Translations under genes and position numbers: made by a program
Notes under the pieces: model-generated
What the model saw: only the letters and a program-made list of their open reading frames with translations
What the model was told of the DNA's origin: nothing
The model's database searches: none
From: Vibrio sp. CDRSL-10 TSBA
Lineage (GTDB): Bacteria > Pseudomonadota > Gammaproteobacteria > Enterobacterales > Vibrionaceae
Direction of reading: 5' to 3'
Length of the DNA stretch: 64,000 nucleotides
NCBI GenBank assembly: GCA_039696685.1
Contig: CP155566.1
Location: 2,232,001 to 2,296,000 of the forward strand
In this document: one piece after another, positions 1-9,833 of the stretch
Layout of the letters: each line of letters opens with the position of its first letter
How positions within the stretch are numbered: the stretch's first letter is position 1

Positions 1-1166
1 CACCAATCACAAATCCGGTACCGGTCGCGCGAACATGGGTCGGAAAAACATACGCCACCAGAGTATAAATGCCCGAAACCCCCGCGTTGGCAAAAAAGCC
101 CGCCAGCGCCGCTAACATGCTAAGCTGAGCCAACTGCGGTTTCAGCGCGGCCAAACAAGGTCACCGCGCCTGACGTCAGGACCAGAATCGCAATGGTCAG
201 TGGTTTAAGGCCGATTTTTTGACTGAGCAGACCAAACAGCAATCCGCCCAGCACACCACCGACATTGACCCAAAACAGTACACCAGCGGCGGATGCTGCG
301 CCAATCCCCATCTGCACTACGATGGTCGGCGTCCATTTCAGGACGTAGTAGAAAGTGATCATCTGAAACAGGTAGGCCAGCGTCATCAGCAGTGTCGCGA
401 CCAGCAATTTTCGCGAAAAAATATCCAGGATTGACGCTTTGTGCTCTGCCGCCGGTTTACGTGCCAGCGCCTGTACCGGTGCATGACCAATTTTTATCAG
501 CGCCTGATTAACACGTGCCAAAGCTTGCTTAGGCTGGACGCGGCACAGCCATTCCACCGACTCCGGCAGTAACAGGGCGCTGAGCGGGATCATCACGACT
601 GAAATCACCGCGCCGGCTAAAAACATATCACGCCAGTTTACCGCACCCGCTTCAAGCACCACACTGCCGATCAGACCGCAGATGATACCGCCCAGCGGGT
701 AACCAATCACCATCAGAGAAATACACAAACCGCGCTGCTTCTTATTAGAAAACTCCGCCACCACCGCATTAGTGGTTGAAAGCAACCCGCCAATACCGAG
801 ACCAGTGTAAACCCGCCAGGCGCACAGCATTTCGATACTCTCAACGTGAGCCACCAACCACATGCCGCTGGTCATCACCGCCAAACAACCCAGTACCATT
901 TTGCGACGGCCTATTTTATCCGCCACGCCACCGAGCAAAATAGAACCCAGCGCCATTCCGAGCAGTTCCATCGACAGCACGGCGCCAAGCCCTGCGCGAT
1001 CAAGACCAAACTCGGCCATAATGCCAGAGCCGGACACACTGATTGCCAGTACATCAAAGCCATCAACAGCACTGAACAGTACCGTGATGGCGACAATCAC
1101 AACCTGCATCCAGGTCATTGGTGACTCGTCAATACGACTGCGTGGATCCGCGGCTAACTGGGTCAT
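1..1166 (-). CDS. MFS transporter, aromatic acid:H+ symporter-like, partial at left edge
   Basis: Inner-membrane major facilitator, probably importing an aromatic or other organic acid with protons. The start at 1166 is preceded by GAGGA at good spacing; an in-frame ATG at 1280 lacks such a site. The first transmembrane segment carries the DGFD motif of the aromatic acid:H+ symporter family, followed by the MFS loop GGVADKIGRRK and about ten hydrophobic segments. The frame stops near 120, but bases 1-119 in another frame encode a further MFS helix (GFFANAGVSGIY) running off the window. Removing one base from GTTTC at 139-143 joins both parts. Substrate unknown; no catabolic genes lie beside it in this window. 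Family assignment is good, substrate is inference. Confidence 0.8.
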
Positions 1167-1648
1167 GGCTACTATCCTCAAAAAGCAAAACAAGGCTGAT
1201 ATACAACATGAGACATAAATACGTCCGGAAGTCTGCATATTCACTTGATGTGCGCACACGAGCAAGGTGGGTTTACTCATAAGGATTATGAATTAATTTC
1301 AAGTTAATGAATTTCGTACAAGTATCGTTCACATAGTTGCCTACAGAGGAGACTTACTTTACCTACTCTACGAACCCATACGTTAAGAGTGGGCGGCAAG
1401 TTCTATTTCATTCCAAACCGCCAGGCAAACGTTTACTTAGTTCAAACTCGTGAAATTTGCTGTATTTTCCGCCAACCTCAGCAGTACACAGTGGAGATAA
1501 AATCACTCAAATGGTGACTTTTACAGCCAATCTCACTCAGCACCTAAGATAGCGTTTGACACTACTGCGTTTGAGGGTATGTTTAGGTGCCATAAGTCAC
1601 GGCACCCGCTTCAGGTTGCGTCAATATCGTTAGTTAACAGAGAGAGTC
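1167..1648. other. Intergenic region between divergent MFS gene and pdxY
   Basis: No convincing gene. It holds the promoters of the two divergent genes. An inverted repeat GGTGCC/GGCACC (1586-1591 and 1601-1606) lies about 45 bases before the pdxY start and could form a small leader hairpin; no known riboswitch is recognisable. Confidence 0.4.
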
Positions 1649-2506
1649 ATGAAAGGAATCTTATCCATCCAGAGTCATGTGGTATTTGGTCATGCAGGCA
1701 ACAGTTCTGCCGTCTTCCCGATTCAACGTATGGGATTAGAAGTGTGGCCGATTCACACGGTTCAGTTTTCCAACCACACCCAGTATCCGCAAGGCTTTAC
1801 CGGGAAGAGTTTTGATTCCAATGATATTTCCACTCTGATCCAAGGTCTGAATAACATTGGTCAGCTTGCCGAGTGTCAGGCGATCATTTCCGGCTATCAG
1901 GGCAGTGCCGAGCAGTGCCTGGCTGTTGCCGACGCAGTCAAACAGATTAAGCAGCAAAACCAAGCGGCACTGTATGTATGTGACCCGGTGATGGGCGATC
2001 CGAAGAAAGGCTGTATTGTCTCCGATGGCGTTGCCGAACAGTTAATTCAGAACCTGATGCCTATCGCCGATGTCATTGTGCCCAATCAGTTTGAACTGAC
2101 CGCCTTTACCGGTATGGAGATTCATTCGCTGGACGAGGCGATCGCCGCCTGTAATAAAGCGCTTGAACTGGGACCTAAAGTGGTACTGGTGAAACACTTG
2201 CACTCAATTTCAGATGAGATGTTCAGTTCAATCCTGGCCACGGAAGAAGGCTGCTATCTGATTCAGCGTCCGGAGCTGCCTTTTGACAAAGCACCGGTCG
2301 GCGTGGGTGACCTGATCAGCGGCATCTTTACCGCGTGTCTGGTCAAAGGGCTTTCTCCGCTTGAAGCCTTCTCGCATACCAACAATGCGGTTTACGGCGT
2401 CATGGAAGTGACCAAGGCGCATGGCGAGTGGGAACTGATGACCGTGCTGGGCCAGGATGAGATCGTCAATCCAACCCACAGCTTTGCGACTGACAAAATT
2501 GCCTGA
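1649..2506 (+). CDS. pdxY: Pyridoxal kinase PdxY
   Basis: Cytoplasmic kinase of the B6 salvage pathway that phosphorylates pyridoxal (and weakly other vitamers) with ATP, giving pyridoxal 5'-phosphate. At 285 aa it matches the E. coli PdxY length (287). The N-terminus [18 protein letters not shown] is the substrate-binding strand of PdxK/PdxY. CDPVMGD near residue 111 and GVGDLISG near residue 219 (anion hole and catalytic Asp) are the ribokinase-superfamily signatures. The start has a purine-rich site (AGAGAG). It stands alone, convergent with the DeoR regulator, with a perfect hairpin between them. Function is well supported. Confidence 0.95.
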   Translation: MKGILSIQSHVVFGHAGNSSAVFPIQRMGLEVWPIHTVQFSNHTQYPQGFTGKSFDSNDISTLIQGLNNIGQLAECQAIISGYQGSAEQCLAVADAVKQIKQQNQAALYVCDPVMGDPKKGCIVSDGVAEQLIQNLMPIADVIVPNQFELTAFTGMEIHSLDEAIAACNKALELGPKVVLVKHLHSISDEMFSSILATEEGCYLIQRPELPFDKAPVGVGDLISGIFTACLVKGLSPLEAFSHTNNAVYGVMEVTKAHGEWELMTVLGQDEIVNPTHSFATDKIA

Positions 2507-2553
2507 GCGCTTATTGTTTTAAATCGCCCGGCTGCTTGCACTCATTCAAAGTT

Positions 2554-2579
2554 TCAGGCCACCTGTTCAGGTGGCCTGA
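2554..2579. terminator. Hairpin between convergent pdxY and deoR-type gene
   Basis: An 11-bp perfect inverted repeat (TCAGGCCACCT / AGGTGGCCTGA) with a 4-base loop lies between two converging genes. No T-tract follows on either strand, so it is probably a bidirectional 3'-end hairpin rather than a classic intrinsic terminator. Confidence 0.6.
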
Positions 2580-2619
2580 CTGTTATCCGCGCTTAGCTGC
2601 GGCGATGCAATCGCGCATT

Positions 2620-3364
2620 TTAACTGCTGAATATGCGGTCAAACGCGCTGAGCGGAACTACCTTAGTATTGGCTTTACGCTGCCACTTACTCTGTGTTGC
2701 CACCAGCCATTTTTGCTGTGCATTGGCTAAAATGGCGCGGCTGACATTGGCTTCACGCAGCTCATGCTCCATAGCAAAAGTCTGCCTGGCCGGTACCTGC
2801 GCCGAACTTGAATCTTCAGCCGCGACAAGTTTCAGTCACACTGGCGCACCCCACAATCGCAATATCGGCGACAAACTGGGCGAAAAACAGCTCCACAGCA
2901 CCATCGACCACATCACGATCGTTACTACGGATCCGCCCTCCCGGGATCCAGGTTTCTATCTGCTCATACTGCGACAGAATATGCGCGGCCTCAAAATTAT
3001 TGGTCACCACTCTGAGTTCCCGGTGTTGGGTCAGACTCTGCGCAATCAATGCGATCGTGGTACCAATGCCGAGAAACAGCGTGCTGCCATCAGGGATAGC
3101 CGCAACTACCTGTTCAGCTACCGCCTGCTTTTGCGCCTGATTAGTCACCTGACGGGACGTATAACTGCGATTGCTCAACGTCGCAGGCAACCCCACGCCT
3201 CCGTGATGACGCCGGGTCAGTCCGAGCTGGCAAAGTTCATTGATATCGCGCCGAATCGTCTGGGTGGTGACGGCAAACCGCTGCGCCAACTCATCAATCG
3301 AGCAGTACTCCTGCTGCTGAATCAGTTCGATAATGCTTTGCTGACGGACGGATAAGTCAGTCAT
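2620..3364 (-). CDS. DeoR-family (GlpR-like) transcriptional regulator
   Basis: Repressor with an N-terminal DeoR winged helix (CSIDELAQRFAVTTQTIRRD, residues about 20-40) and a C-terminal sugar-phosphate sensor domain (VGIGTT-like loop read here as LGIGTTIAL). The reading frame stops at residue 182, but a second frame supplies the typical DeoR tail (NVSRAIL...KWLVATQSKWQR). Removing one base from GTTTC at 2829-2833 joins them into 247 aa, the normal family length. Its start overlaps the ugpQ stop (ugpQ ends at 3357), so both are co-transcribed, pointing to control of the adjacent ugp genes with a glycerol-phosphate-type effector. The repeated GTTCA motifs between ugpQ and ugpB are candidate operators. 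Effector and targets are inference. Confidence 0.85.
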
Positions 3365-4124
3365 TCAGTGCCAGCTCTGGCTCACGCTGCAGCAAAAGCG
3401 CGCGATAGCTTTGCGGCACATCACTGATCATCATATCCACGCCCCACTGCCAGTGCGCCTGCACTAACTGCGGAAAATTAGGTGTGTAACAGAACAGCTG
3501 ATAGCCAAGCTGTTTGATTTGACGCGCTTGCTGCTCCGTCAGGAAACGATAATCGCAATGTACGCTGTAGGCATCGATATGTTGCAATACCGCCGCGAAA
3601 TCAGCAGGAATCGACTGCCAAAGCTGACCACGGCGCACATCCGGTAAATAGTTCTGCATGGTTGTCAGCACAGTGGAGTTAAAGCCGGAGAACAGGATTT
3701 GCGACGGTTCTATTTCCATCTGTTCAATCACCTGCACCACTTTTTCACACAGCAGATCAATCTCATCGTCCGCATACACTTTGAGCTCAATATTGAGCTT
3801 CACTCCGGCCTTAGTGACGAGATCCAACGTCTCTTGCAGCGTCGGAATATGTTCTCCGGCAAACTCGTCACCAAACCATACCCCCGCATCCAGTAGTCTT
3901 AACTGATGCCAGGTTAACTCTTTCACTCGTCCCTGGCCGTTAGTACAGCGATTAACGGTTTTATCATGGATAACCACCGGAATATGGTCCGCACTCAACT
4001 GCACATCAATCTCAATCCATTCGCAGCCAAGGTCAATCGCTTTACGCATTGCGGCCAGAGTATTCTCCGGCGCCATACTGGACAGTCCACGATGCGCGGT
4101 AATTTTCAGTTTCTCTTCCATCAT
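3357..4124 (-). CDS. ugpQ: Glycerophosphoryl diester phosphodiesterase UgpQ
   Basis: Cytosolic enzyme hydrolysing glycerophosphodiesters (phospholipid head-group remnants) to glycerol-3-phosphate plus an alcohol. The 255 aa match the family length. The GDPD signature is complete: ITAHRGLSSMAPENT at residues 8-22, then WIEIDVQLS and VVIHDKTVNR, giving the catalytic His pair and the Glu/Asp metal ligands. There is no signal peptide, so it acts on diesters after import. It is divergent from ugpBAEC and overlaps the downstream DeoR gene by a few bases, so uptake, hydrolysis and control are clustered. In E. coli ugpQ is the last gene of the ugp operon; here it is split off and paired with the regulator. 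Confidence 0.93.
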   Translation of the reverse strand: MMEEKLKITAHRGLSSMAPENTLAAMRKAIDLGCEWIEIDVQLSADHIPVVIHDKTVNRCTNGQGRVKELTWHQLRLLDAGVWFGDEFAGEHIPTLQETLDLVTKAGVKLNIELKVYADDEIDLLCEKVVQVIEQMEIEPSQILFSGFNSTVLTTMQNYLPDVRRGQLWQSIPADFAAVLQHIDAYSVHCDYRFLTEQQARQIKQLGYQLFCYTPNFPQLVQAHWQWGVDMMISDVPQSYRALLLQREPELALND

Positions 4125-4218
4125 TCAATTTCCATCTTGTTCACTTCTTTTCAGATGAACTATCCCAGCGCTCAATGACGCTTTGATTACACCGTGCAAT
4201 TCAGCGTTGTTCTTCAAG

Positions 4219-4318
4219 ATGTTCAATTAAGTTCACTTTACTGTCACCAGAGCGTCATCTAACCCTTTTAATGTTCATTTCATGTTGCCGGGAGCTGAAA
4301 AACAACGGAAATGAACAT
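4219..4318. promoter_or_regulatory. ugp control region: inverted GTTCA-type operators and Pho-box-like element
   Basis: Between divergent ugpQ and ugpB. An 11-bp perfect inverted repeat, ATGTTCATTTC (4271-4281) and GAAATGAACAT (4308-4318), plus ATGTTCAATTAAGTTCAC (4219-4236), resemble DeoR/GlpR-type operators. CTGTCAC-CAGA-GCGTCAT (4241-4258) has the 7-4-7 layout of a PhoB box with a degenerate second half. E. coli ugp is PhoB-controlled, so both assignments fit, but neither is tested. Confidence 0.55.
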
Positions 4319-4413
4319 CCGCCCGCTGACAATCTGTCTTTAAGAAAACAGATCGGTTGCAACAAACACGAGAAGACGATCGGTTTAAGTTATCCCAATC
4401 AAAAGGAATCAGT

Positions 4414-5721
4414 ATGGCTATAAAACACCTTGCCGGATTTGCGGTGGCGGCGGCGCTGCTCAGTGCTCAGGCCCAGGCAAAAACCGAGGTTGAATGGTGG
4501 CACGCCATGGGCGGCGCTCTGGGAACCAAAGTTAATCAGATTGCCGCTGACTTTAACGCCAGCCAGTCAGAATACGAGATCAAACCTGTCTACAAAGGCA
4601 CCTATGCCGAGACAATGACCAGTGCAATTGCCGCCTTCAGGGCAAAACAGCAACCGGCCATTGTTCAGGTGTTTGAAGTCGGTACCGCGACCATGATGGG
4701 GGCGAAACAAGCGGTGTATCCGGTTTATCAGCTGATGGCCGATACCAAAGAGCCGTTTAACCCGGATGATTACTTGGCTGCAGTGACCGGCTACTACACC
4801 AGCAACGACGGCCAAATGCTTTCATTACCGTTTAACAGCTCCACGCCGGTGCTGTATTACAACCAGGATATGTTCGCCAAAGCAGGCATTCAGGCACCGC
4901 CCAAGACCTGGCAGGAGATGGAAAGTGTCTCGCGCAAACTACTGGCATCGGGCGCTAAATGTGGCTTTAGCACCACCTGGCAGTCCTGGACCCAAATTGA
5001 AAACTTCGGCGCCCGCAACAACATCGCGCTGGCCAGCCAAAACAACGGTTTTGCCGGTTTAGATACCGAGTTCAAATTCAATGGCGCGGCGTTCGTTAAG
5101 CACATCGACGAGATGGGCAAATGGTCAAAAGAAGGCATTTTTAAATATGGCGGGCGTCAGTCAGACGGCATGCCGCTGTTCTACACCCAGGAATGTGCCA
5201 TGACCATGGGTTCATCGGCGAGCCTGGCCGGTATCAAAGAAAATATGCAGGGTATTAACATCGGGGTTGCAGAGCTGCCTTACGATGCCGAACTGGTCGA
5301 AAAACCACAAAACACCATTATCGGCGGCGCGTCACTGTGGGTGCTGCGTGGTCATTCTGAGCAGGAATATCAGGGCGTTGCCAAGTTCTTTACTTACCTC
5401 TCCAGCCCGAAAGTTCAGGCCGACTGGCATCAGTTCACCGGCTATCTGCCAATCACTAAAGCGGCTTACGAGCTTACAAAGCAACAAGGTTTCTATAGCG
5501 CTAATCCGGGAACCGACACCGCTGTACTACAGATGACATCCAGTGAGCCGACTACTAACTCGAAAGGCATTCGCTTTGGTAACTACCTGCAGACCCGCGA
5601 CATCATCAACGAAGAGCTGGAAGCGGTCTGGGCCGGTAAGGTCGGCGCTCAGGCAGCACTCAATAACGCAGTAAAACGTGGTGATGAGCAGCTAAGACGT
5701 TTCGAACGTACCCAGCGATAA
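4414..5721 (+). CDS. ugpB: sn-Glycerol-3-phosphate ABC transporter, periplasmic binding protein UgpB
   Basis: Periplasmic receptor that captures glycerol-3-phosphate and glycerophosphodiesters and delivers them to UgpAE. The start at 4414 is chosen because AAGGAA precedes it and it begins a clean signal peptide (hydrophobic stretch ending SAQAQA before KTEVEWWHAM); an upstream in-frame ATG at 4357 lacks these. The mature protein shows family-1 solute-binding features including EWWHAMGG and the C-terminal NYLQTRDIINEELEAVWAG typical of UgpB. The length of 435 aa is close to the E. coli protein (438). It is followed by a hairpin and about 200 bases before ugpA, which would favour excess receptor over membrane subunits. 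Confidence 0.93.
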   Translation: MAIKHLAGFAVAAALLSAQAQAKTEVEWWHAMGGALGTKVNQIAADFNASQSEYEIKPVYKGTYAETMTSAIAAFRAKQQPAIVQVFEVGTATMMGAKQAVYPVYQLMADTKEPFNPDDYLAAVTGYYTSNDGQMLSLPFNSSTPVLYYNQDMFAKAGIQAPPKTWQEMESVSRKLLASGAKCGFSTTWQSWTQIENFGARNNIALASQNNGFAGLDTEFKFNGAAFVKHIDEMGKWSKEGIFKYGGRQSDGMPLFYTQECAMTMGSSASLAGIKENMQGINIGVAELPYDAELVEKPQNTIIGGASLWVLRGHSEQEYQGVAKFFTYLSSPKVQADWHQFTGYLPITKAAYELTKQQGFYSANPGTDTAVLQMTSSEPTTNSKGIRFGNYLQTRDIINEELEAVWAGKVGAQAALNNAVKRGDEQLRRFERTQR

Positions 5722-5729
5722 ACCACACC

Positions 5730-5761
5730 GGTGCTTGCGGTTCAAAACGGAAGCACCTTTT
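5730..5761 (+). terminator. Intra-operon hairpin after ugpB
   Basis: GGTGCTT (5730-5736) pairs with AAGCACC (5751-5757), followed by TTTT. It probably acts as a partial terminator or mRNA-stabilising hairpin after the receptor gene. The remaining gap to ugpA contains imperfect T-rich repeats around GGTGCATGTTT and no ORF. Confidence 0.5.
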
Positions 5762-5923
5762 GCCGGCGCCGCACTGAGTTGGCCTCACGTGTAGCGCCCC
5801 GTCTAACTGACACCTTGCACGCTTTTTTCTGGTGAATGTTTTTACTGGTGCATGTTTGTACCTGTGTCTGTTTTTGCAGGTATTTGCTGACCTGTGCTTT
5901 TTACCTGAGGTAGTGGTACTGAT

Positions 5924-6805
5924 ATGTCCTCACCCGTTATTTTTAACAACAAATGGTTACCCGCCTGTTTGATCGCCCCGCAGTTGGTGATCACGCTGGT
6001 ATTCTTTATCTGGCCAGCCGGACAAGCGATTTTTCAGTCGGCGCAGCTTGAAGATGCGTTTGGCATGAGCCGCGAATTTGTCGGCCTGGAAAACTTCCAG
6101 ACGCTGCTGTCGGATCCGCTCTACCTGGACTCTCTGCTGACCACGTTGCAATTCAGCCTCACCGTGGCGGTGCTGGCCCTGCTCAGCGCCCTGGTGCTGG
6201 CCGCTTTTGCCGAGCATATCGTGCGTGGCGCCACCGTTTATCGCACTTTTCTGATCTGGCCTTATGCCGTAGCGCCGGTTGTCGCCGGTTCGCTGTGGCT
6301 GTTTCTGTTCGATCCCACCATTGGTGTGATTACCGAACTGCTGCACTGGTTCGGCGTTGACTGGAATCCGACCCTGAACGGAACTCACGCCATGTGGATG
6401 GTGATCATCACCTCGACCTGGAAACAGATAAGCTACAACTTCCTGTTTTTTCTTGCAGCGCTGCAGTCCGTTCCCAGATCACTGCATGAAGCGGCGGCTA
6501 TTGACGGCAGCGGTCCGGTGAAACGCTTTATCACCATCAGCTTTCCGCTTATTTCGCCGACCAGCTTCTTCCTGCTGGTGGTTAACTTCGTCTACGCCTT
6601 CTTTGATACCTTCGCCATCATCCATGCCATGACCTCCGGTGGCCCGAGTAACAGTACCTCGACGCTGGTTTACAAGGTGTATAACGATGGTTTTATCGGC
6701 CTGGATCTCGGCTCATCCGCGGCTCAGTCCGTGGTGTTGATGTTACTGGTTGCCGGGCTGACGGTAATTCAATTTAAATACGTTGAGAAAAAGGTAGCTT
6801 ACTGA
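5924..6805 (+). CDS. ugpA: Glycerol-3-phosphate ABC transporter permease UgpA
   Basis: Inner-membrane subunit of the UgpBAEC importer. The 293 aa contain about six hydrophobic helices and the MalF-type coupling loop [14 protein letters not shown] (around residue 188), which contacts the ATPase. The N-terminus ([25 protein letters not shown]) is typical of UgpA. Its stop overlaps the ugpE start by one base (TGATG), showing translational coupling. Together with UgpE it forms the translocation pore for glycerol-3-phosphate. Confidence 0.93.
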   Translation: MSSPVIFNNKWLPACLIAPQLVITLVFFIWPAGQAIFQSAQLEDAFGMSREFVGLENFQTLLSDPLYLDSLLTTLQFSLTVAVLALLSALVLAAFAEHIVRGATVYRTFLIWPYAVAPVVAGSLWLFLFDPTIGVITELLHWFGVDWNPTLNGTHAMWMVIITSTWKQISYNFLFFLAALQSVPRSLHEAAAIDGSGPVKRFITISFPLISPTSFFLLVVNFVYAFFDTFAIIHAMTSGGPSNSTSTLVYKVYNDGFIGLDLGSSAAQSVVLMLLVAGLTVIQFKYVEKKVAY

Positions 6806-7653
6806 TGGTAGAAAGAAGACCCCTGTTCAATCTGTTTTGCCATGTCATTCTGCTGCTTGGCATTGTTGCGATTGCGCTGCCGGTGTGGATAGCTATCGTT
6901 GCAACCACCCACCACAATTACGAGTTTGCCACCAGCACCCCGTTATGGTTTGGTGATTTGGGCTTTGAGGTATTTCGCGACCTGTTCAGCAGTGACAGCA
7001 GTTTCAACAACAATAGCCTGCCTATCGGCCATATGTTACTGAACTCTCTGATCATGGCGCTGTGTATTACCGTCGGCAAACTGATCATCTCAATTATGTC
7101 CGCCTATGCGGTGGTATTTTTCCGCTTCCCCGGCCGTATGCTGGCGTTCTGGATGATCTTTTTCACCCTGATGCTGCCGGTGGAAGTGCGCATCATGCCG
7201 ACGTTTGAAGTCATCACGAACCTGCACATGCTTAACTCTTTTTCCGGTTTAACCATCCCGCTGATTGCCAGCGCGACCGCGACCTTCCTGTTTCGTCAGT
7301 TCTTTCTCACTGTGCCGAATGAACTGATAGAAGCGGCTCGCATTGATGGCGCCGGACCAGTGAAGTTCTTCTTCGATATTCTGCTGCCGCTTTCTCGCAC
7401 CAATATCGCCGCACTGTTTGTGATCACCTTTATCTATGGCTGGAACCAATATCTGTGGCCACTGCTGATCACCACCGACGCCAAGTATTACACCATAGTG
7501 ATGGCGATTAAACAGATGCTCGGTGTGGTTGATGGCGTCATCGAATGGAACAAAATTATGGCCACTACCCTTATCGCCATGCTGCCACCGGTTATCGTGG
7601 TGCTGGCAATGCAGAAAGCCTTTGTCAAAGGCCTGGTCGACGCGGAGAAATAA
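6805..7653 (+). CDS. ugpE: Glycerol-3-phosphate ABC transporter permease UgpE
   Basis: Second pore subunit of UgpBAEC. The 282 aa match the family length. It has six predicted helices, the conserved periplasmic opening ATTHHNYEFA after the first helix, and the MalG-type EAA loop EAARIDGAGPVKFFFDI. It starts inside the ugpA stop codon, and ugpC begins directly after its own stop (7654), so all three are one translational unit. UgpE normally pairs with UgpA and docks onto a UgpC dimer. Confidence 0.93.
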   Translation: MVERRPLFNLFCHVILLLGIVAIALPVWIAIVATTHHNYEFATSTPLWFGDLGFEVFRDLFSSDSSFNNNSLPIGHMLLNSLIMALCITVGKLIISIMSAYAVVFFRFPGRMLAFWMIFFTLMLPVEVRIMPTFEVITNLHMLNSFSGLTIPLIASATATFLFRQFFLTVPNELIEAARIDGAGPVKFFFDILLPLSRTNIAALFVITFIYGWNQYLWPLLITTDAKYYTIVMAIKQMLGVVDGVIEWNKIMATTLIAMLPPVIVVLAMQKAFVKGLVDAEK

Positions 7654-8848
7654 ATGTCTACTTTAACTCTTACTAACATTGCCAAATGTTACCCGAACGG
7701 CTTTCAGGCCATCCCGCAGCTCAACCTCAATATCGACGATGGCGAGATGGTGGTACTGGTCGGCCCAAGTGGCTGCGGCAAATCGACCCTGCTGCGCATG
7801 ATCGCTGGCCTGGAAACGATTTCCGACGGCGATCTGCTGATCGACAACACCCGCGTGAACCAACTGGAGCCGGGCGAAACGTGACATCGCGATGGTGTTT
7901 CAGAACTACGCGCTCTACCCTCACATGACGGTATACAACAACATGGCGTATGGGCTGCGTAACCGTAAAACCCCGCCGGCAGAGATTGAACGTCTGGTGC
8001 ATGAAGCGGCAAAACTACTGGAGCTGGATCACCTGCTGGCTCGCAAACCAGGCCAGCTTTCCGGCGGCCAGCGTCAGCGTGTCGCCATGGGGCGGGCGAT
8101 TGTGCGTGAGCCGAAAGTGTTCCTGTTTGATGAGCCGCTTTCCAACCTGGATGCCAAACTCAGGGTACAGATGCGGCTTGAAATCAAGAAGCTGCAGCGC
8201 CGCCTTGCCACAACCTCGGTGTATGTAACTCACGATCAGGTCGAAGCCATGACACTGGCAGATAAACTGGTTGTTCTCAACCAGGGCCATATCGAACAGG
8301 TCGGCACACCACTTGAGGTCTACGACCGCCCGGCGTCACTGTTTGTCGCGACCTTTATCGGCTCTCCGGCAATGAATATTCTGGACGGCGAAGTGACGGT
8401 GGACGGACTAAAGATCGGCCAGGCGTTGCTGCCAATGGATACCTCGGCTCTGAATCTGGGTAAGGTTAAAATTGGCTTACGCCCCGAACATCTGCAATCT
8501 TGTGGCTTAAATGAACCGAATGCCGGCCAGAATGCGTGGTTTAGTGTAGAAGTGGAACTGATTGAAGCCTTAGGCGCTGATCTTTTAGTCTACTGTCAAT
8601 TACAGCAGGATCCAGCGCAAAAATTGGTGCTGCGCGTTGAGGGCCACACGCCGATACAGATTGGCGACAAACTGGCGCTGACCATCCAGCCACAACAGAT
8701 CCATCTGTTTGGTTTCAATGACGGTCAGCGCATTGCGTGTACAAAACCTGAAGCGTGCACACAATCTCAGGCATCCAAACAATCTGAGACATCCACACAA
8801 CCTGAGGCTTGCGCACAACCTAAGGCGCGCGAGGTGGTCAATGGCTAA
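7654..8848 (+). CDS. ugpC: Glycerol-3-phosphate ABC transporter ATPase UgpC
   Basis: ATPase driving UgpBAE. GPSGCGKST (Walker A), the LSGGQRQRVAMGRAI signature, LFDEPLSNLDA (Walker B) and the C-terminal TOBE domain are all present. The frame breaks after residue 76; deleting one base from GAAAC at 7876-7880 gives the expected ERDIAMVFQNYALYPHM and a 397-aa protein, about 40 longer than E. coli UgpC. The extra length is mostly a Cys/Pro/Ser/Gln-rich tail made of five 18-bp tandem repeats just before the stop. The last 8 bases overlap the following HAD gene. Operon position and motifs make the role secure; the tail is unusual. Confidence 0.92.
8741..8830 (+). repeat. Five 18-bp tandem repeats inside the 3' end of ugpC
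   Basis: Five in-frame, imperfect 18-bp units (8741, 8759, 8777, 8795, 8813), for example ACACAACCTGAGGCTTGC, encode hexapeptides such as TQPEAC and TQSQAS. They lie after the TOBE domain and add a low-complexity tail. Copy number can be expected to vary between strains. Confidence 0.9.
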
Positions 8849-9729
8849 GTTTTTGCCCGGCAGTTTGCAAAGCGGTGACGACCTCCATCATCTTGGCGAC
8901 ATAAACTGGCTGCTGACCGATGTCGACGACACCCTGACCTGGCAAGGTAAGCTGCCGCCTCAAACCCTGCTGGCACTGACCCGCCTGCAGCAAGCCGGAG
9001 TTAAAGTGGTGGCCGTCACCGGTGCCTGCGCCGGTTGGTGCGATCAGATGGCCAAACTGTGGCCATTGCATGGTGTGATCGGTGAAAACGGCGCGTTTCT
9101 GGATAAGTTGTGGTGAGCGCGGTTTTACCAGTCACTTCACCCGACCAGCAACAGAGATGAAGCGGCAGCAAACCGCGCTGCTTGAGGCGATCAGCACCAT
9201 ATTGCAAGATTATCCCGGCGTCACCCTGGCGCCGGATCAAGCCTTTCGCTTTTGCGACGTGGCGGTCAATATCGCCCAGGACAGAGAGCCGGTAGATAGT
9301 GCGGTTTGTAATGAACTGTTACGCCGCATTCAGGCGCTAGAAATAGACTCGCAGCCAGTCAATGCCACTCAGAGTTCAGTGCATATCAACGTCTGGATCG
9401 GCGCTCACAGCAAACGCAGTAGCAGCGAAGCTTATCTGCGTCACATGAATCATGGCCATATTCCGGCTTTGGACCAGCTCGCGTATGTTGGTGATTCGCG
9501 CAACGATGAGGGGATGTTCGCCTGGTTGCCGCTTACCTTTGGGGTCAATAACATTCGGCCGCTGTTACCCCTGATGACTCACCAGCCGCGCTATATAACC
9601 CAGGCTGACGGCGGTCTGGGATTTGCTGAGCTGGCCGAACAAATAGTACAAGCCAGGCTAGATGTCTCCGGGCAAACTGTCTCCAGGCAAACTGTTCCCC
9701 GGAAAACTGTCTGTTCCCGGGAAAACTAA
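8841..9729 (+). CDS. HAD-IIB phosphatase, mannosyl-3-phosphoglycerate phosphatase-like
   Basis: Cytosolic haloacid-dehalogenase phosphatase. Motif I is DVDDTL (residues about 23-28) and motif IV is GDSRNDEGMF near the C-terminus; the cap region resembles the mannosyl-3-phosphoglycerate phosphatase/YedP group (IIB cap). The frame breaks around residue 85; removing one base from GTTTC at 9095-9099 yields 295 aa. It overlaps ugpC by 8 bases, so it belongs to the ugp operon and may dephosphorylate an imported glycerol-phosphate-type compound. That is inference; no mannosylglycerate synthase is nearby. The C-terminus ends in 15-bp tandem repeats (VSGQT/VSRQT/VPRKT), echoing the repeat tail of ugpC next door. 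Confidence 0.75.
9664..9726 (+). repeat. 15-bp tandem repeats at the 3' end of the HAD phosphatase gene
   Basis: Three in-frame 15-bp units (9664, 9679, 9694), for example GTCTCCAGGCAAACT, plus a degenerate fourth with a 4-base insertion. They code for pentapeptides like VSRQT at the extreme C-terminus, outside the catalytic fold. Confidence 0.85.
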
Positions 9730-9756
9730 GGTCATGGCGGTTCACTAAGCATGATT

Positions 9757-9784
9757 ATCCCTCTTACCAAGCGGTAAGAGGGAT
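9757..9784 (+). terminator. Hairpin ending the ugp-HAD operon
   Basis: ATCCCTCTTACC and GGTAAGAGGGAT form a perfect 12-bp stem with loop AAGC, 27 bases after the HAD stop. No strong T-tract follows, but the stem stability and position suggest an operon end. Confidence 0.65.
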
Positions 9785-9833
9785 GTGTATTAAGCCTCTA
9801 TAACCTGCTCGATCCTGTGCCATGCAGCGGTCG

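Noticed and set aside
8741..8830. CRISPR-like regularly spaced repeats
   Set aside because: Contiguous in-frame 18-bp coding repeats without spacers; no cas genes anywhere in the window.
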